Position numbers and translations under genes: made by a program. DNA of 64,000 nt from Lunularia cruciata. Lineage: Eukaryota > Streptophyta > Marchantiopsida > Lunulariales > Lunulariaceae. Position 1 is the stretch's first letter, and every line of letters starts with the position of its first letter. The notes under the pieces were generated by a model. That model saw only the letters and a program-made list of their open reading frames with translations. It was not told where the DNA came from and did not search any database. Positions 12,160 through 23,202 of the stretch are shown here, piece after piece. The stretch covers positions 70,680,001 through 70,744,000 of the forward strand of contig OX419757.1 of assembly GCA_948567375.1 (NCBI GenBank). Direction: 5' to 3'.

Positions 12160-15100
12160 CGTTGAAGTAGCGTTACGTTACGTTATGTTTCCATGAACCT
12201 GACCACTGCGCATAGAGAGATGGGTAGCATGCTTATGGCACATAAAGAGACGACTTTTCTACTCGCGTTACCTCCTGTTACCCAGGGTGAAGTCTCGGAA
12301 GTCTTTACCTCCTTACCACTTCTTTACTCGCTCCATAAAGCAGAGGTAAAAACTTCCCGTTAGCATGTGTCTTATTTACCAACGTGGAAGTTCCTGTTCA
12401 TTGTTGGAAGTTAAATATGAATCCAATTGAATAATTTATCAATTTATCATGGCTATCAGACCTTTTTCTCTGAAGAAATACTAATGTGTGCGAGATATCA
12501 AAGCTTAGAAGATTAAAAGACAATGTTCTGGTAGTTTAATCATCTATAAGATATTTTGGTTGTGGTGTATACATCATGCGGGAATTATGAGTAAAATGAA
12601 CCAAGTGACATTCCTTCACATTTATAGACAAAAGTTTTTGTTGCCGAGTACGATCCGTCTCGATATCTCCTCAAATATTATATGTTGGTCTTTTATATCT
12701 GAATATATGTTCATAATGAAATGGACACGGTGATAGGATATATTACTTGTACTACAGAACGAGAAGGAAAATGGCAAAGATATCGCAAGGGGAATACTGG
12801 GACAAATACTCTCCTTTGTGTATCAAAATGACACTAATTTATGTTCTTGGATAATGAGTTAGAAAACAAGATCTTTCTGAAATGAATGGCGATAAACTAA
12901 ATATCGCGTTTAAGAAAATGGACAGAAGTGACGCAGATTTCATTGTGAAAGATTACCTTCGGGATGATAGGGAATTTAACTGGTGAAGTTGATGTTATGA
13001 AGAAGAAAGGTAAATTTTCTATCCTCAAATTCTTCTGGCAGACCTACGTTTCACTTACATGAAGTCATAGTAGAAGTTATAAGTTGATCCAAATACATGA
13101 ACCTGAGTGACGTGAATACGTGAAGGACAGCCTTCTATTGTTTTGGTTGACAAATACTTCGAGATTCATATCATTCTAACCGAGAGAGGTATATCGTTGT
13201 TGTTTTCTTTTGATGAAGTCTATACAGCAATCCTGAAGTGATAAAGAGGTGAATCAGTACGACCAACCCCATGATAGAAAATTATCTTTTGATCACGAAA
13301 AGAGTGTTTAGATGGAGATCAACCCAATGAAACAACGATTTAGTGAAACACGAAAGGTCATATGTCTTTCAACGGTGGGGCCACGCTCAATGTTTCATAT
13401 TTATTCTTGTTTGTGATCGTTGGACTCAAACCCCTTGTGCTTGCTACTGAAGTTCAATCCTGTTTAAGTTGTGGCAAAGCAGTATATTTCCAGTAAGAAA
13501 AAGCAACATATTACATGGATGTCACTCTTTGGATCCAGGTTCCACGAAGAACCTCTTTGCTTTTGTTATTCTAATATTTTCTCTATCTATAGTTGATTTT
13601 TTTTGTTTTTCCTGGATATGTGAAGAAGGATGGAAACTTGACAATAAAATATCTTAGTAGTAGTAATTCGTTGAATGCTTTTGGTTTTGTGGGCCTCTAG
13701 AGTTTTAGCAGAACCTCAAAAATCAAAAGTAGAATTCTTCTCATGCCTTTAGCAGATTAATAAGTTAATCTCCGAGAAACACGACAATTGTTTCAAGACA
13801 GGTTTTATTCCAAGCAACATAAATATCTTCTTAGATTAATCACTCTTGTTGAATAAAAATCATAAATCTAGCTCACCAAGTTAAGAAAGCCCAACAAAAC
13901 TTTTGTACCATCCTAATTAGAAGGCCACTATAGTAAAATAAACAAAAATAAAAATTGTTGCACCATATTTTGACTGCTCTTTAAAGAGAGAATAGCTCAT
14001 TCATGACAGGAAAGTCCCATGCAATCCTGCTAGATAATCTCTGCCTTAGAGGTCCACTATTGTGACCTTCACAGGAAGTTGATTAAAAAGAAAAACAATC
14101 CATCCTACTTAACACCCACCACCACCTCCACCTTTATCATCCTTCGGATGAATCTTCGTCTAACAGTCTCTTTAGACAGCTAGATAACTTACAATTCCTA
14201 GAGGCACTTACGAAGGCCCGGAGATGTGTTGAGAACAATACCATCATGGGGTTTCCTTGTTTGTCAATAAGAACGTCAATGCCTCCATAAGTCCCATGGG
14301 AAAAAAAGCCTCAGCCAAAATCCAGCTGATTGATGGCTGGAGGTCCAATTTGCTACTGTTGTAGTTATATACATACAACCTGGCAAGACAAGTGATCAGA
14401 TATACTGTTCGATTGGACTTTCTAAGATCTCAAATTAAGGAGCTCTTTGTCTGTCCAGATCTACTATAGGTTCCCATGCTCTATTTCAAGGGATGATTGG
14501 GGGTCCTTCTCTCCTTGTTAAACGCCACCCCGCAATCAACATATAGATCTACGATTCAAATTTGAGATAGTTGTGATGGTCTTAGGGGCAATCCACTGTT
14601 TGAATTTGAAAACATTCGAACTATTCAAGGATGTTCTCTTTTTAATGTGATATTTATTATTATGATGACGTTTTACTCATTTGATCCTCATTTTCTGAAG
14701 ATTGCTAAGCTTTCTGGAATTTCACTTTCTACCCTTTCTTTTCCAGAGGAACAGAGAACATTTAGGTTATTATTTCGTAATATGCGTAATTTTTAGATTG
14801 ACTGGACACATCAGGCCATGAATAAAAATGGAATATGTTCTGGGTTTGTTCCCAATTCTGGTCTTTAATTTAGACAGTATAGTATAGTGGTGGTTATGTT
14901 GGAATCTTCAAGGAAGTTAGGATATACTGTTTCATCGGAGTTCATGAGATCTGGAAGCATGGAGGCTCCTCTGGCAGTTGAGATTGAGAGGGTATATAAT
15001 GGTAGTTGGAGCCACTATTTGAATGGCAAAGATCTCAAAGTATGGCTGGATTGGAGCACACTGGGCTTGCTTACTTCTTCTGGTTTCTGTTCATAGCATG

Positions 15101-15514
15101 AGGTCTCAACGTAGAAAACTGTTATTTGATGTGGAAGTCACAACCTGAGGGGTGAATTGATTCCTTGCTCGAATTTTCAAGCTTATCATATACAATGAGC
15201 TTGAAAGAAAAAGAAAAAGAACAAGAACAAGAAAATAAATTAAAAGTAAAGAAGCAAATAAATCAAGGCTGAGATGAACTAGTTTCACCAAGAACTTGTA
15301 AGTTTGTAAATCTAGAAAAGAAAAAAGTACCATTTCTGGAAAATCTCTTATATTCTTCTTCTTTGAGTACGATATAAAAGTCTAGAACTTCAGACTAAGT
15401 ATTCCGTTTGCCTTTGTCTTCTCTCCCCTGGAGAAGGTTGCGCTCAATACTTCTTCAAAGGTAGGGACTCCATTCCGACAACTTCCTTGACATGCGAAGC
15501 GCGTAAATCGAGCA
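12160..15514. other. AT-rich DNA, nothing recognised
   Basis: No gene, RNA or element was identified. A short CGTTA run occurs at about 12171-12187. A plus frame at 14887-15096 (69 codons, contains NGSWSHYLNGKDLKVWLDWS) is the most protein-like stretch, but it has no recognised motif and no supporting context. A small inverted repeat around AGCTTGAAA lies near 15177-15207. Confidence 0.5.
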
Positions 15515-16045
15515 TTGACATTTGATACACACAGTGTGTTGTGGAACATTGACGTAGAGGATGCAGTGTAAGTGTGTTCCAAAACACTTACTGTTGGACA
15601 ATGTAATAATGATTTTCTACCATCACCTACTCTAAGTTTAATCAAAATAGGTTTTTTGTGTTTCGGTATATATGGAATAACCTACTTTGCGTTATCAAAA
15701 TTATTTGTGGCTTGATTTCATGGAACACACTGTTGGACGATGTAATAATGATTTTCTACCATGAACTACTCTAAGAATAATCAGAATTGTTTGTAGTGTT
15801 TTGGTATGGATGGAATAACCCACTTTGTGTTCCCATACTCATTTGTGGCTTGATTTACATTTGATATGCATTACGTTGTCTAACATTGAATGAATGTGTT
15901 TCAACATACTTACTGGTGGACAGGGTAATAGTAATTTTTCTACCATCAATTACTCTAAGATAGTCATAATTGTGTTTTTTAGTGTTTTGGTATAGATGGA
16001 CCAACCCACTTTGTGCTCCCAAGATCATTTGTGGGATCTAACTCC
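15515..16045. repeat. Diverged tandem repeat, 2 full copies plus 1 partial
   Basis: The unit starts CATTTGATA, runs through a CTTACTG-TGGACA block and a TTTTCTACCAT block, and ends near ATTTGTGG. Copies lie at about 15515-15722 and 15855-16040. A shorter middle copy at about 15728-15853 lacks the first ~75 bases. Copies differ by many substitutions and small indels, so the array is old. No ORF follows the repeat. It is not part of any element I can name. Confidence 0.8.
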
Positions 16046-16947
16046 TTATCATCCGTACTAAACATGGATGTATATTGCTTATTATGTGATAATTTGGATA
16101 TTCCGTTATTGATTCATCTAGATTAATAACATGTATAGTTGTGGTCATAATTTTACTCAAAACTACTGTATTAGAAGAAGAAGGTAAGGGTTTAGGGTCC
16201 TCTTGTGTGGTCTTATATCTTCTGGTTGATCAAAATTCTGTTTTAAGTACTAAATAGTAGAACTAATAGATTATATAATTATCGAGATTAAATGCAGGTT
16301 AACCGTAATAAATATCTTGAAATTGTTGGATGTTCATAAGTTAAACAAATGTTGAGATCTAGCTTTAGACCATAACTATATCTTGAAGAGTTTATTTGAT
16401 ATAGTTTATGAAGGTCCTGCAGGAACATAAGATTTCCGACATTCTTGTGGTTTATACCACAAGAAATTCATACCTTGATAGGTAGTAAGTCATCATAATA
16501 AATATCGTATTAAAAAGAGAATATCCTTGAATAGTTTTATAAACAAGAAGATCGAAGATCGTTCAGTCTATGAAGGTCGGAAAAACCCTTTAGGTTTTAT
16601 CGTTTGCATGATTTAATAGGTTCTTTGTCCTTCTTGTTTCTTGTGGCTTTCTTTTCTGTTGAGATTATACTCTGGTTAGATTAAAGAAATATTGTATAAG
16701 GTGAATCAGGTCGAGTACTTGAATCGGATTAAGATATTCTAGAAGGTTGTGATTGCTATCAACAATCTATTATTACAAGTTATCGTTGCTCGACCTCTTC
16801 ATTTAATTCGATGATCGGAATTAGGCAATAAAAATTAAATTGTTATGAACAAATAAATAATTAAAATGCCTTTCTTTATCTTTTTTAGAACCATTGCAAT
16901 AGAATCTTGAAAAATTCAGAATAATGTAACTAATTTTATCATAATAG
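16046..16947. other. AT-rich DNA, nothing recognised
   Basis: No open frame, RNA gene or repeat that I can support. The sequence is stop-rich in all frames. Confidence 0.5.
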
Positions 16948-16955
16948 TATAAATA

Positions 16956-17070
16956 GGGAATTGCTAATGCCACCCTACTTTTTTGGAATGGACAAATAGC
17001 AGCGTGATACCAAGGCCGTGCACAGGGTGTGTGTGCATTAGCGAAAATCAGGGTGGCAATAGCCATTCCC
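16956..17070. mobile_element. 115-bp MITE with 8-bp target duplication (hAT-like by TSD size)
   Basis: The element begins GGGAATTGCTAATGCCACCCT and ends with its near-perfect inverse AGGGTGGCAATAGCCATTCCC (19 of 21 positions pair). It is flanked on both sides by TATAAATA (16948-16955 and 17071-17078), an exact 8-bp target-site duplication. An 8-bp duplication is typical of hAT-superfamily elements, although the termini do not start with the usual CA-G. At 115 bp it cannot encode a transposase, so it is non-autonomous. No second copy was noticed in this window. Confidence 0.8.
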
Positions 17071-17078
17071 TATAAATA

Positions 17079-17640
17079 TCTTTTATCCTGATAGACAAGA
17101 CTGACCCACATAAGAAACCATGAGAGAATATATTGTAATGTCGTTTACAGACAAGACCCACACACATAAGATACCAAGAAGGATGGGAGAATATAACTAT
17201 ATCATTTATCATAAGAGTACAAATGATAATGTCATTTACAGGGCATGTATCATGTATCAATTGCTATAGAACGGTTATCAACCTTAGAACTATATATTCC
17301 AAAGATGATAATAAAGACAGGTCTTCTATGCCTATTTCTAAAGATGATAATACGGCTAATTCTCTATATCCTAATTTTATTACAGATGATGAATGGGTGA
17401 GTTCTCTACAGGCTAGTTTTAAGTATCTAAACATTTTTGCTTGTAAAGAATGTGCCAATTTTTCCGCATACCTAATTCCCTCATTCTGTTGAACCGGTAG
17501 CCATCCTCTTGGAGGTACCCTCCTGGAAACTCTACGTAAGACGAGGAGAGATGGAATTCGGAAACATTACAATCAGAATCCTTCAGAAAACCACGGACCT
17601 ATTTTGGCGGCGCCCAAGAAACTGGTGGCGGTGGGTCTCT
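17079..17640. other. Unexplained flank upstream of the gene island
   Basis: Contains imperfect short repeats around GACAAGAC-CACA-ATAAGA (17090-17180). A plus frame at 17223-17492 contains a duplicated SKDDN-type segment (YSKDDNKDRSS then ISKDDNTANS) and no recognised domain. Base composition shifts towards GC at about 17600, where the gene island begins. Confidence 0.4.
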
Positions 17641-18128
17641 TCAGCGCTGAATATAATCGGCGATTAGAGCTACTAATTGGTTCGGTGAGAGTTGCATTTC
17701 CTGTAATGGTGGAGATTACAAGAAAGTCGCTCGTTTGAAGCGCGGCTTACAACCCGAAACTGTGGCCGAGACCTTTCGCGGTGAAAGAGAGAGGTGGAGA
17801 AAAGTAAAAGTTTACTACAGTTGAGAACAGTAGAAGTCGTACTACCACTGTCGTTGGTTACTTTCTTGGCAGGCGGAGGAAGGGATGGATGATGATGCGG
17901 GGCTGATGATGATGGGCGCCAGCAGGAGGAGGAGCAGCAGTAGTTCAGTGCCGTTGCTAACAATTCTGGTGCAGGAAGGGATGGGGGATGGGGGATGGTT
18001 GCCGAACCTGGCGAAGAAGTGACAGGGGATGTGGGGTGAGGGCGACGACAAGACGCCTGCCCGTCGTCGTCGTGGAGGAGGAGACGAGTCCCCTAACCTC
18101 CTCCGCTAACCCTCGTGGGGCAGGATGG

Positions 18129-18339
18129 GTAAGTAAGTAAAGCAAAGAGAGAGGAGAGGAGGGATTGAGGCGCGTTCTATAAGACGGTGTAGGCGGGGTC
18201 GCAGAAGGGAGTGTGCTTCGATTCAAGAGAAGGAAGAGATAGTAGACGGAGGGCACGGTCACCGATCGGTGGACTGAAGAGCGACCGATTGAGCGAGCGA
18301 TCATCAACATACTGGTGTTATTGTTTGTTGCGCTTACAG
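18129..18339 (+). other. Possible 5'-leader intron
   Basis: A strong donor (G|GTAAGT, at 18129) and a pyrimidine-rich acceptor ending TTACAG (18338-18339) bound a 211-base segment in the presumed leader. The length is ordinary for a plant intron. Nothing in the sequence proves transcription or splicing here. Confidence 0.3.
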
Positions 18340-18742
18340 AAGAAGAGAAGAGAAAGAGAGAGGCCGATTTCGTTTCATCATATTTCATCGGTATATTGTG
18401 TGATTGTGGTGGAGTGGAGCAGTGGTTGTTGTCGTCTCTAAGAGGAAGGACGAAGAAGAGAAAGAGCGCGAACTATTTTTTGTGTTTGGTTCTTTGTCGT
18501 CCTTTCTGTTGCGTTCGTTGGTCAATAAAATCGGTCGACGACCTTGCGAGTGAGAGTTGTGTCGGTTGTCATCCTGGTCGTTTGGAAACGAGGCGAGAGA
18601 GATAGAGAGTGTGTGCGATATTGTATCACAGATAGAGAAAGAGAGATATAGCGAGTGGCGCGTGAACGAACAAAACTGAACCTCTTGGTTTTGGAAGAGG
18701 CGAAGGAGGAGGAGAGAACAGGCGTGGAAGAGCAGTTGAGGA

Positions 18743-18886
18743 ATGAGTAGTGCCGTTGTTTTCGCTCCATGCGCAGTAGAGATCGTTGGTCTCGTGGAGA
18801 AGTTCTCGGTGGAGGTTGTGACAGTTCCGTGCTCCAGCGCGAGAAGACAGGACAGAGTAGGGAGAGGGAGAGATAGCAGGTTGTAG
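18743..18886 (+). CDS. Possible upstream ORF, 47 aa
   Basis: An ATG frame in the presumed leader ends in TAG 110 bases before the main start codon. The peptide begins MSSAVVFAPCAVEIVGLVEK, then has a Val-rich stretch and an Arg-rich tail (SARRQDRVGRGRDSRL). If transcribed, it would lie on the same mRNA as the 18997 gene and could reduce translation of the main frame. I know of no conserved-peptide uORF family that it matches, and a chance frame in a GC-rich leader is quite possible. A longer ATG frame (18315-18605) begins just before the possible intron acceptor. Confidence 0.3.
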   Translation: MSSAVVFAPCAVEIVGLVEKFSVEVVTVPCSSARRQDRVGRGRDSRL

Positions 18887-18996
18887 GGAGGGAGAGAGAG
18901 AGGTAAGAAACTATAAGAGATCTGTGATACGTTCGCCAATCTGGATCGGTTGGTGCAAGATCGTTGACACGGGGGACGAGGAACTGGAGTCAAGAG

Positions 18997-20916
18997 ATGG
19001 AGATTGTGGTTCTACCAGCGCAAGATCACCTTGCACAAGAAAGATACAGATATCAAAGTAGAGCCATGTCAGGAATGATCTACCCTCTCGGAGGACTACC
19101 GAGAACGAGAAGGAAGGTGAAAACGCCTCCACCAGCGTTCGCTGTTGCGTCGATTCACTCGGAAAGCGTCCGAGTATCTTCGAATCAGAACGTATCTGCT
19201 GCCGTGGACTTGAGGAACCAGTCACTAGGAGCAGCGGCTCAACTGGATTTATCATTCGGTATCCCTCGTGGCGCCCGCTTTTCCTCCTCGCCCCCGTCAC
19301 GCCATTTGTCGGGTTTGAGTACACCACATTATCGCCTTCACAGTACACCGTCACAAGGATTCACGAGAAGTGAAACAACAACAAGATGCGAGTCTACCAC
19401 GCCTGTTCTTTCAAAGCAGCAACAACCAGCAGCAAGTCCCTTCTCCCCGTCGTCACTCTTGAACGGAAGCACGCAGTGCTCTGCCCCTGTGGTGAGAACA
19501 AGGTCGGACGGTGAATTGTTGTCAAGTCTGAAGAAAGGAGGAGAGGTCGAAAAGACCTCCGAAAGAAGGAAATCCTTCGAGAAGAGTCTTGACAACAACA
19601 ACAAGAATGGTTATGATAGGAAGGTTGTCGAGAAAGCGGCCGAGAGATTCGAGAAACCTGTCGATAAGAGGAAGGTTTTCGACAGAAAGCCAATCGATAA
19701 GAAGGCTTTCACGTGCAAGAATCAAGTCGAGAAACCCAGCAACCCTCCAAAGAAGGGCATTATCACTATCTTGCAGAGACCTCAAACGAAGGAAGCTGCC
19801 GCTGAGAATCTCGCAAAGATCACTGGCATCGCAGTCGATTCACTGCTATTGACGAAGCCCATACGTCAAGCTAGTTCGGAGGTGATGCGTAAAGATGTCG
19901 ATCCAGTTACTCCAGATGTAGCCACTGAAGATGTTCGGGTCACGGAGGTCGGTTCAAAAGATGCAGAGTTATGCAACACATCAACTAACAAGGGAAGGCC
20001 TGGATCCCCCAAGACTGGGAAGAAGAGATCCGTTCGTGAATACCCCCGTAATTCTGGAGGTCGCGGGTTTGTCACTTCCCAAATTGAGGATAAAGTTGGC
20101 AAGCCAGTTTCAGGAAGTCACTCGAACGGTCACCCACTCCAAGCACATGTGGAGAAGGAACGAAGGAGTAAGACCAACAACGAAAAGAGGGAGACTAGTC
20201 CTGCATCGTCCCATTCTAGCAAAGATGGTATCCGTGCCAGTAAGGCAATTAACGCAAATCCGGGAGGGGTCTTGATTCTGACCCCCGAGGATTATTCCTC
20301 TGCGCATACTCTTTCAGATTCTCAGTCAAAGAAAAGTAATGCGAAAAGTTTCGCTTCGACTGAACCAGGGCACAGGTCAAGCGATGAACATGGTGGTAGG
20401 CAAATTGCTGTTGCTAGAAGTGACAGTTTCCGAGATATCCCACGCCGGAGTGAAAGCTGTGAAGTCGTATTTCTTCCATCATCACCTCCGACTGCCGCCG
20501 CCGAAAGATGGGCTGGCCCTGCCTACTCAAACTCACCACCACCGAGTACTCTTCCCTTTCCGACTTTTCCCACTCAACGTACGAAGTCGTCTCTGAATGG
20601 CGTCTCTCTAGGCAGTCTTCTGGATCCTTTGGTTCCTCTGATGCCAACGAAGTCTTCTTCTGCCCCTTCTTCACCCACTCGTGTGTCCGCAGCGTTCTTT
20701 TCCGAGAACAGAACGCAGACTCCACACGTGGATCCATCTTCTGCAACGAAAGACTTGAGAAGAATTTTGAACCTGGATGTTGAGGGTGTAGTGGGGGCCG
20801 TGGAAACCGATGTTTCTTTTGTTCCCTCGGATGCGGAGCTTTTGGCGTCTTTCTTGCAAGCCAAAGAGCAACAATCCGCAACTCAAAGTCTGAAGAGAAT
20901 TTTGCAACTCGGTTAA
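18997..20916 (+). CDS. PNRC-motif proline-rich protein, possible decapping cofactor
   Basis: The 639-residue frame is uninterrupted. I chose the ATG at 18997 (context GAGATGG, with G at -3 and +4). The frame is open a further 11 codons upstream, but only from a TTG. Residues ~1-180 are Ser/Pro-rich and disordered-looking. Residues ~188-255 are strongly charged (EKTSERRKSFEKS, DRKVVEKAAERFEKP) and end KKGIITILQRPQT. The key segment starts at Trp505, WAGPAYSNSPPPSTLPFPTF, and matches the proline-rich nuclear receptor coactivator (PNRC) motif found in many plant proteins of unknown role. In animals and yeast this kind of motif (PNRC2, Edc1) binds the EVH1 domain of Dcp1 and stimulates mRNA decapping. 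A role in cytoplasmic mRNA decay is therefore inference. The C-terminus carries two related short motifs, ATKDLRRILNLD (~583-594) and ATQSLKRILQLG (final 12). There is no signal peptide, membrane segment or intron in the frame. This is the only convincing host gene in the window. Confidence 0.82.
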   Translation: MEIVVLPAQDHLAQERYRYQSRAMSGMIYPLGGLPRTRRKVKTPPPAFAVASIHSESVRVSSNQNVSAAVDLRNQSLGAAAQLDLSFGIPRGARFSSSPPSRHLSGLSTPHYRLHSTPSQGFTRSETTTRCESTTPVLSKQQQPAASPFSPSSLLNGSTQCSAPVVRTRSDGELLSSLKKGGEVEKTSERRKSFEKSLDNNNKNGYDRKVVEKAAERFEKPVDKRKVFDRKPIDKKAFTCKNQVEKPSNPPKKGIITILQRPQTKEAAAENLAKITGIAVDSLLLTKPIRQASSEVMRKDVDPVTPDVATEDVRVTEVGSKDAELCNTSTNKGRPGSPKTGKKRSVREYPRNSGGRGFVTSQIEDKVGKPVSGSHSNGHPLQAHVEKERRSKTNNEKRETSPASSHSSKDGIRASKAINANPGGVLILTPEDYSSAHTLSDSQSKKSNAKSFASTEPGHRSSDEHGGRQIAVARSDSFRDIPRRSESCEVVFLPSSPPTAAAERWAGPAYSNSPPPSTLPFPTFPTQRTKSSLNGVSLGSLLDPLVPLMPTKSSSAPSSPTRVSAAFFSENRTQTPHVDPSSATKDLRRILNLDVEGVVGAVETDVSFVPSDAELLASFLQAKEQQSATQSLKRILQLG

Positions 20917-21600
20917 CGAGGAGGCTTGAGGGCCCCCTACGTTCACTGAAATGTGCATTTATCTTTGTAGATTTTCTATTCTTCGTCTTTTAACCATTTC
21001 TTTTAGACGGGCTCATGGGATGAGATCCCTGTAGGATGTATATGGAGTGTACAGTTGGTGTATAGGGGTGCTTGGAGAACTTTTTATACTCAAAATGGGG
21101 CATGGTGTAAGTTGTAAGTACTGCAGCTTTGATTCCCGCGTGGTCGGCCCATGGCATTGCGGATGCCAGGCACCGCTTATGGGGACGATGGAGCCTTGGG
21201 GACAAGTGTGTAATGGGGTGCTGCCGTCAACAAAGTCGCAACGTTCAGAGGCTATGGTGGCAGTAACTTGCGTAATGTGCTTTGTAATCAAGACCTACCT
21301 TGGCCCCTCCTGTTGTGGAGTATTAGGTCGGGGGTTGCTACATCGATATAGTTCAGGAATCACTTTTCTTGGAAGTTTTTTGATGTCCAGAAAAGTCTGG
21401 AGATCACTTACCGGTGAAGTGACCTTGGAGTTGTATGTACTTATATCAATAAGTTGTCAGATACAGTATTATTATGCTCATTGAATAGGGAAAGTTCTTA
21501 GGCCAGTTAGTTGCAGGCAATTTTTTTCAACAATTTTTTTTTCCCGACGGTAGATGCTACTTTTGACCCAGGAGTGGGTTGATAGAGATAGATGTTCAAT
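20917..21600 (+). other. Probable 3' untranslated region and downstream flank
   Basis: After the TAA at 20914-20916 the GC-balanced composition continues. A T-rich stretch lies at 20955-21005 and two T-runs at about 21520-21545; either could mark the transcript end. I see no clear AATAAA. The plus frame at 21047-21484 has no recognisable domain and is probably non-coding. Confidence 0.4.
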
Positions 21601-23202
21601 CATAGACTGGTTCGATACTTCTTGTACCATAGTCTCTGCTGTACGCAGTACCCGATTAGACGATGTTCCAGCAAAGGAGTGATGTGAAAAGTTGGAGAGA
21701 GCTTTGTTATAACTGAGTCGACGATGAAGAGAAGCCGAAATTCGGAAGATTTGCTGTACGTAAGTGGATCCTCAGCAGAGGACGTTCTGGTGTGATGGTG
21801 GTTGAAGCGGAAGATGGCGGACATCTCAGAGCCGATATCGACGTGAGATGTCCTTTGGACGGTTGTTGCAGTCCACCGAAGTCTTGCCAGGAGTGGTCTC
21901 GAAGTGGTATGAGAAGAACAATAAGATGGGGATTCGTAACATCTGTGCTCTTCAACTATCCTGTGTATGTGGGCGTTGTTTCTCTTGGGTTGAAGTATTT
22001 CACCCGAGAAATAAGTGGAGTTAAGGCAAGATCAGCGAAGTCTACAATGTCAAAGCTTGGGTGGGATTCTGTTGGGCCGTTGCCGGATAGCAGCCTACTT
22101 TTTAATTGGTCTGCTATCTCATGTAGGTTGTCAACGTGTCCTGAAAGCATAGATAGTCGTCTAGCAGCCAGAAGGCAAGAGGAGCTGCTCGTATGTTGGG
22201 TACTTCAACCACGCATGGAGAAGCTGCACCTGTTGTATGATACGTGTGTGACTTCAAAGCGGTGGCGGCTAATTAGTAGGCTGAGAAAAGTGAAGGAGTA
22301 ATAGTTCGAGGTTGGAAGGAGTACTCTCGGAGCAGCAGGGAGAAATTTCCGGAAGAGAACTGGAGTGCAAGTAGTAAAGGTTTCCGGGTAAGACCTCAAC
22401 TTGGGGGGCTTTTTTTTTGGCCCTCGCGAGAGGTTATCCAAGTGGTTCTGCAGGCGAAGCACGACTTTTTTGGTGTCAGCCTCGCACGGAGCATGTTGGC
22501 GATCTGTGAAGTGGTTCGTGGCTGCGGTTTCGAGGAAGTCGGCAGAAACGAAAGCGAGTGGTAGTGTTGGGCATCGGTTTAACCAAGTGTAGGGAGGTTA
22601 GAACTGGGTGTCCACCTAGTGGTGTGTTGTGCACCCGGGTGGATGTGTCAATCTTCCTCATTGTCAGTGCGAGCTGCTTATACAGTCTATATACGTACAT
22701 AGATAACTTGCACATATATAGTCACAAAGATATCGTAGATCTGTTCAATTCTCGAGAAAATGATCTAGTCGATAGAGCAGTGAAAAGGTCCTTCAAACCG
22801 GATATCAACAGATCAGTGAAGGTGAGAGGTTTACTCGACTGTGAACGTTTTGAAGGCAGGGAGGGAGCTGGCTGCTACAGGAGTTAGTGCCCTCCTTGAA
22901 CAAGGTGACCGAAGTTCGTGGAGTCATGTGCTAGTCGTAGTGAGCACGAAGGAGACCATGATGAGTATCGATTGGGACCAGCAGTCATGGCAGATACCAA
23001 AATCGAGTAGGTGGGATGGGAAGGCCCCAACGAAGAGCAGGGTCTTGTGATCTCTGCAAATGTTACGTGAAGGAGAGGAAGTGGAGGACATTTGTGTCGC
23101 TACCTTCACCTATTATGGCTGTTATAGCGGCCACGTGTTTTGCAAAGAATCTGCAAGATTATGCCTGTAGTAAATAAGAGGCCATTTATTTGTGGATGCG
23201 TC
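21601..23202. other. Gene-like composition but no recognised gene
   Basis: The stretch remains GC-balanced. The longest plus frame (21792-22301, 169 codons) has no known motif and overlaps comparable frames on the minus strand (21956-22150, 22205-22462). It could be a long 3' UTR, a non-coding transcript or a lineage-specific gene. A T9 run abuts a GC-rich block at about 22410-22430. Confidence 0.35.

Larger units (their letters stand above)
17641..18996 (+). promoter_or_regulatory. GC-balanced, GA-rich leader/promoter region of the 18997 gene
   Basis: Composition rises from the AT-rich surroundings, and the plus strand carries long purine tracts (GAAGAGAAAGAGAGAG near 18345, GAGAAAGAGAGATA near 18635, GGAGAGAGAGAGG near 18890). 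GA-rich 5' leaders are common in plant genes. I cannot place the transcription start. Long open frames on the minus strand here (17957-18388, 18385-18993) are Ser/Leu/Pro-rich translations of these tracts and look like artefacts. A possible leader intron and upstream ORF are listed separately. Confidence 0.55.

Noticed and set aside
17957-18993. Long minus-strand open frames (143 and 202 codons) opposite the gene leader
   Set aside because: They are Ser/Leu/Pro/Thr-rich because they translate the complement of GA tracts. They have no domains and overlap one another and the presumed leader of the plus-strand gene.
18964-18996. Eleven extra N-terminal residues on the PNRC-like protein
   Set aside because: That extension begins at TTG. 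The first ATG, in good context, is at 18997.
19338-20958. Many minus- and alternative-frame ORFs of 65-155 codons within 18997-20916
   Set aside because: They are shadows of the 639-codon gene, caused by its codon composition. None has an independent motif.
21792-22301. 169-codon plus frame downstream of the gene
   Set aside because: No motif, no plausible start context, and comparable frames on the opposite strand. It is more likely non-coding or UTR.
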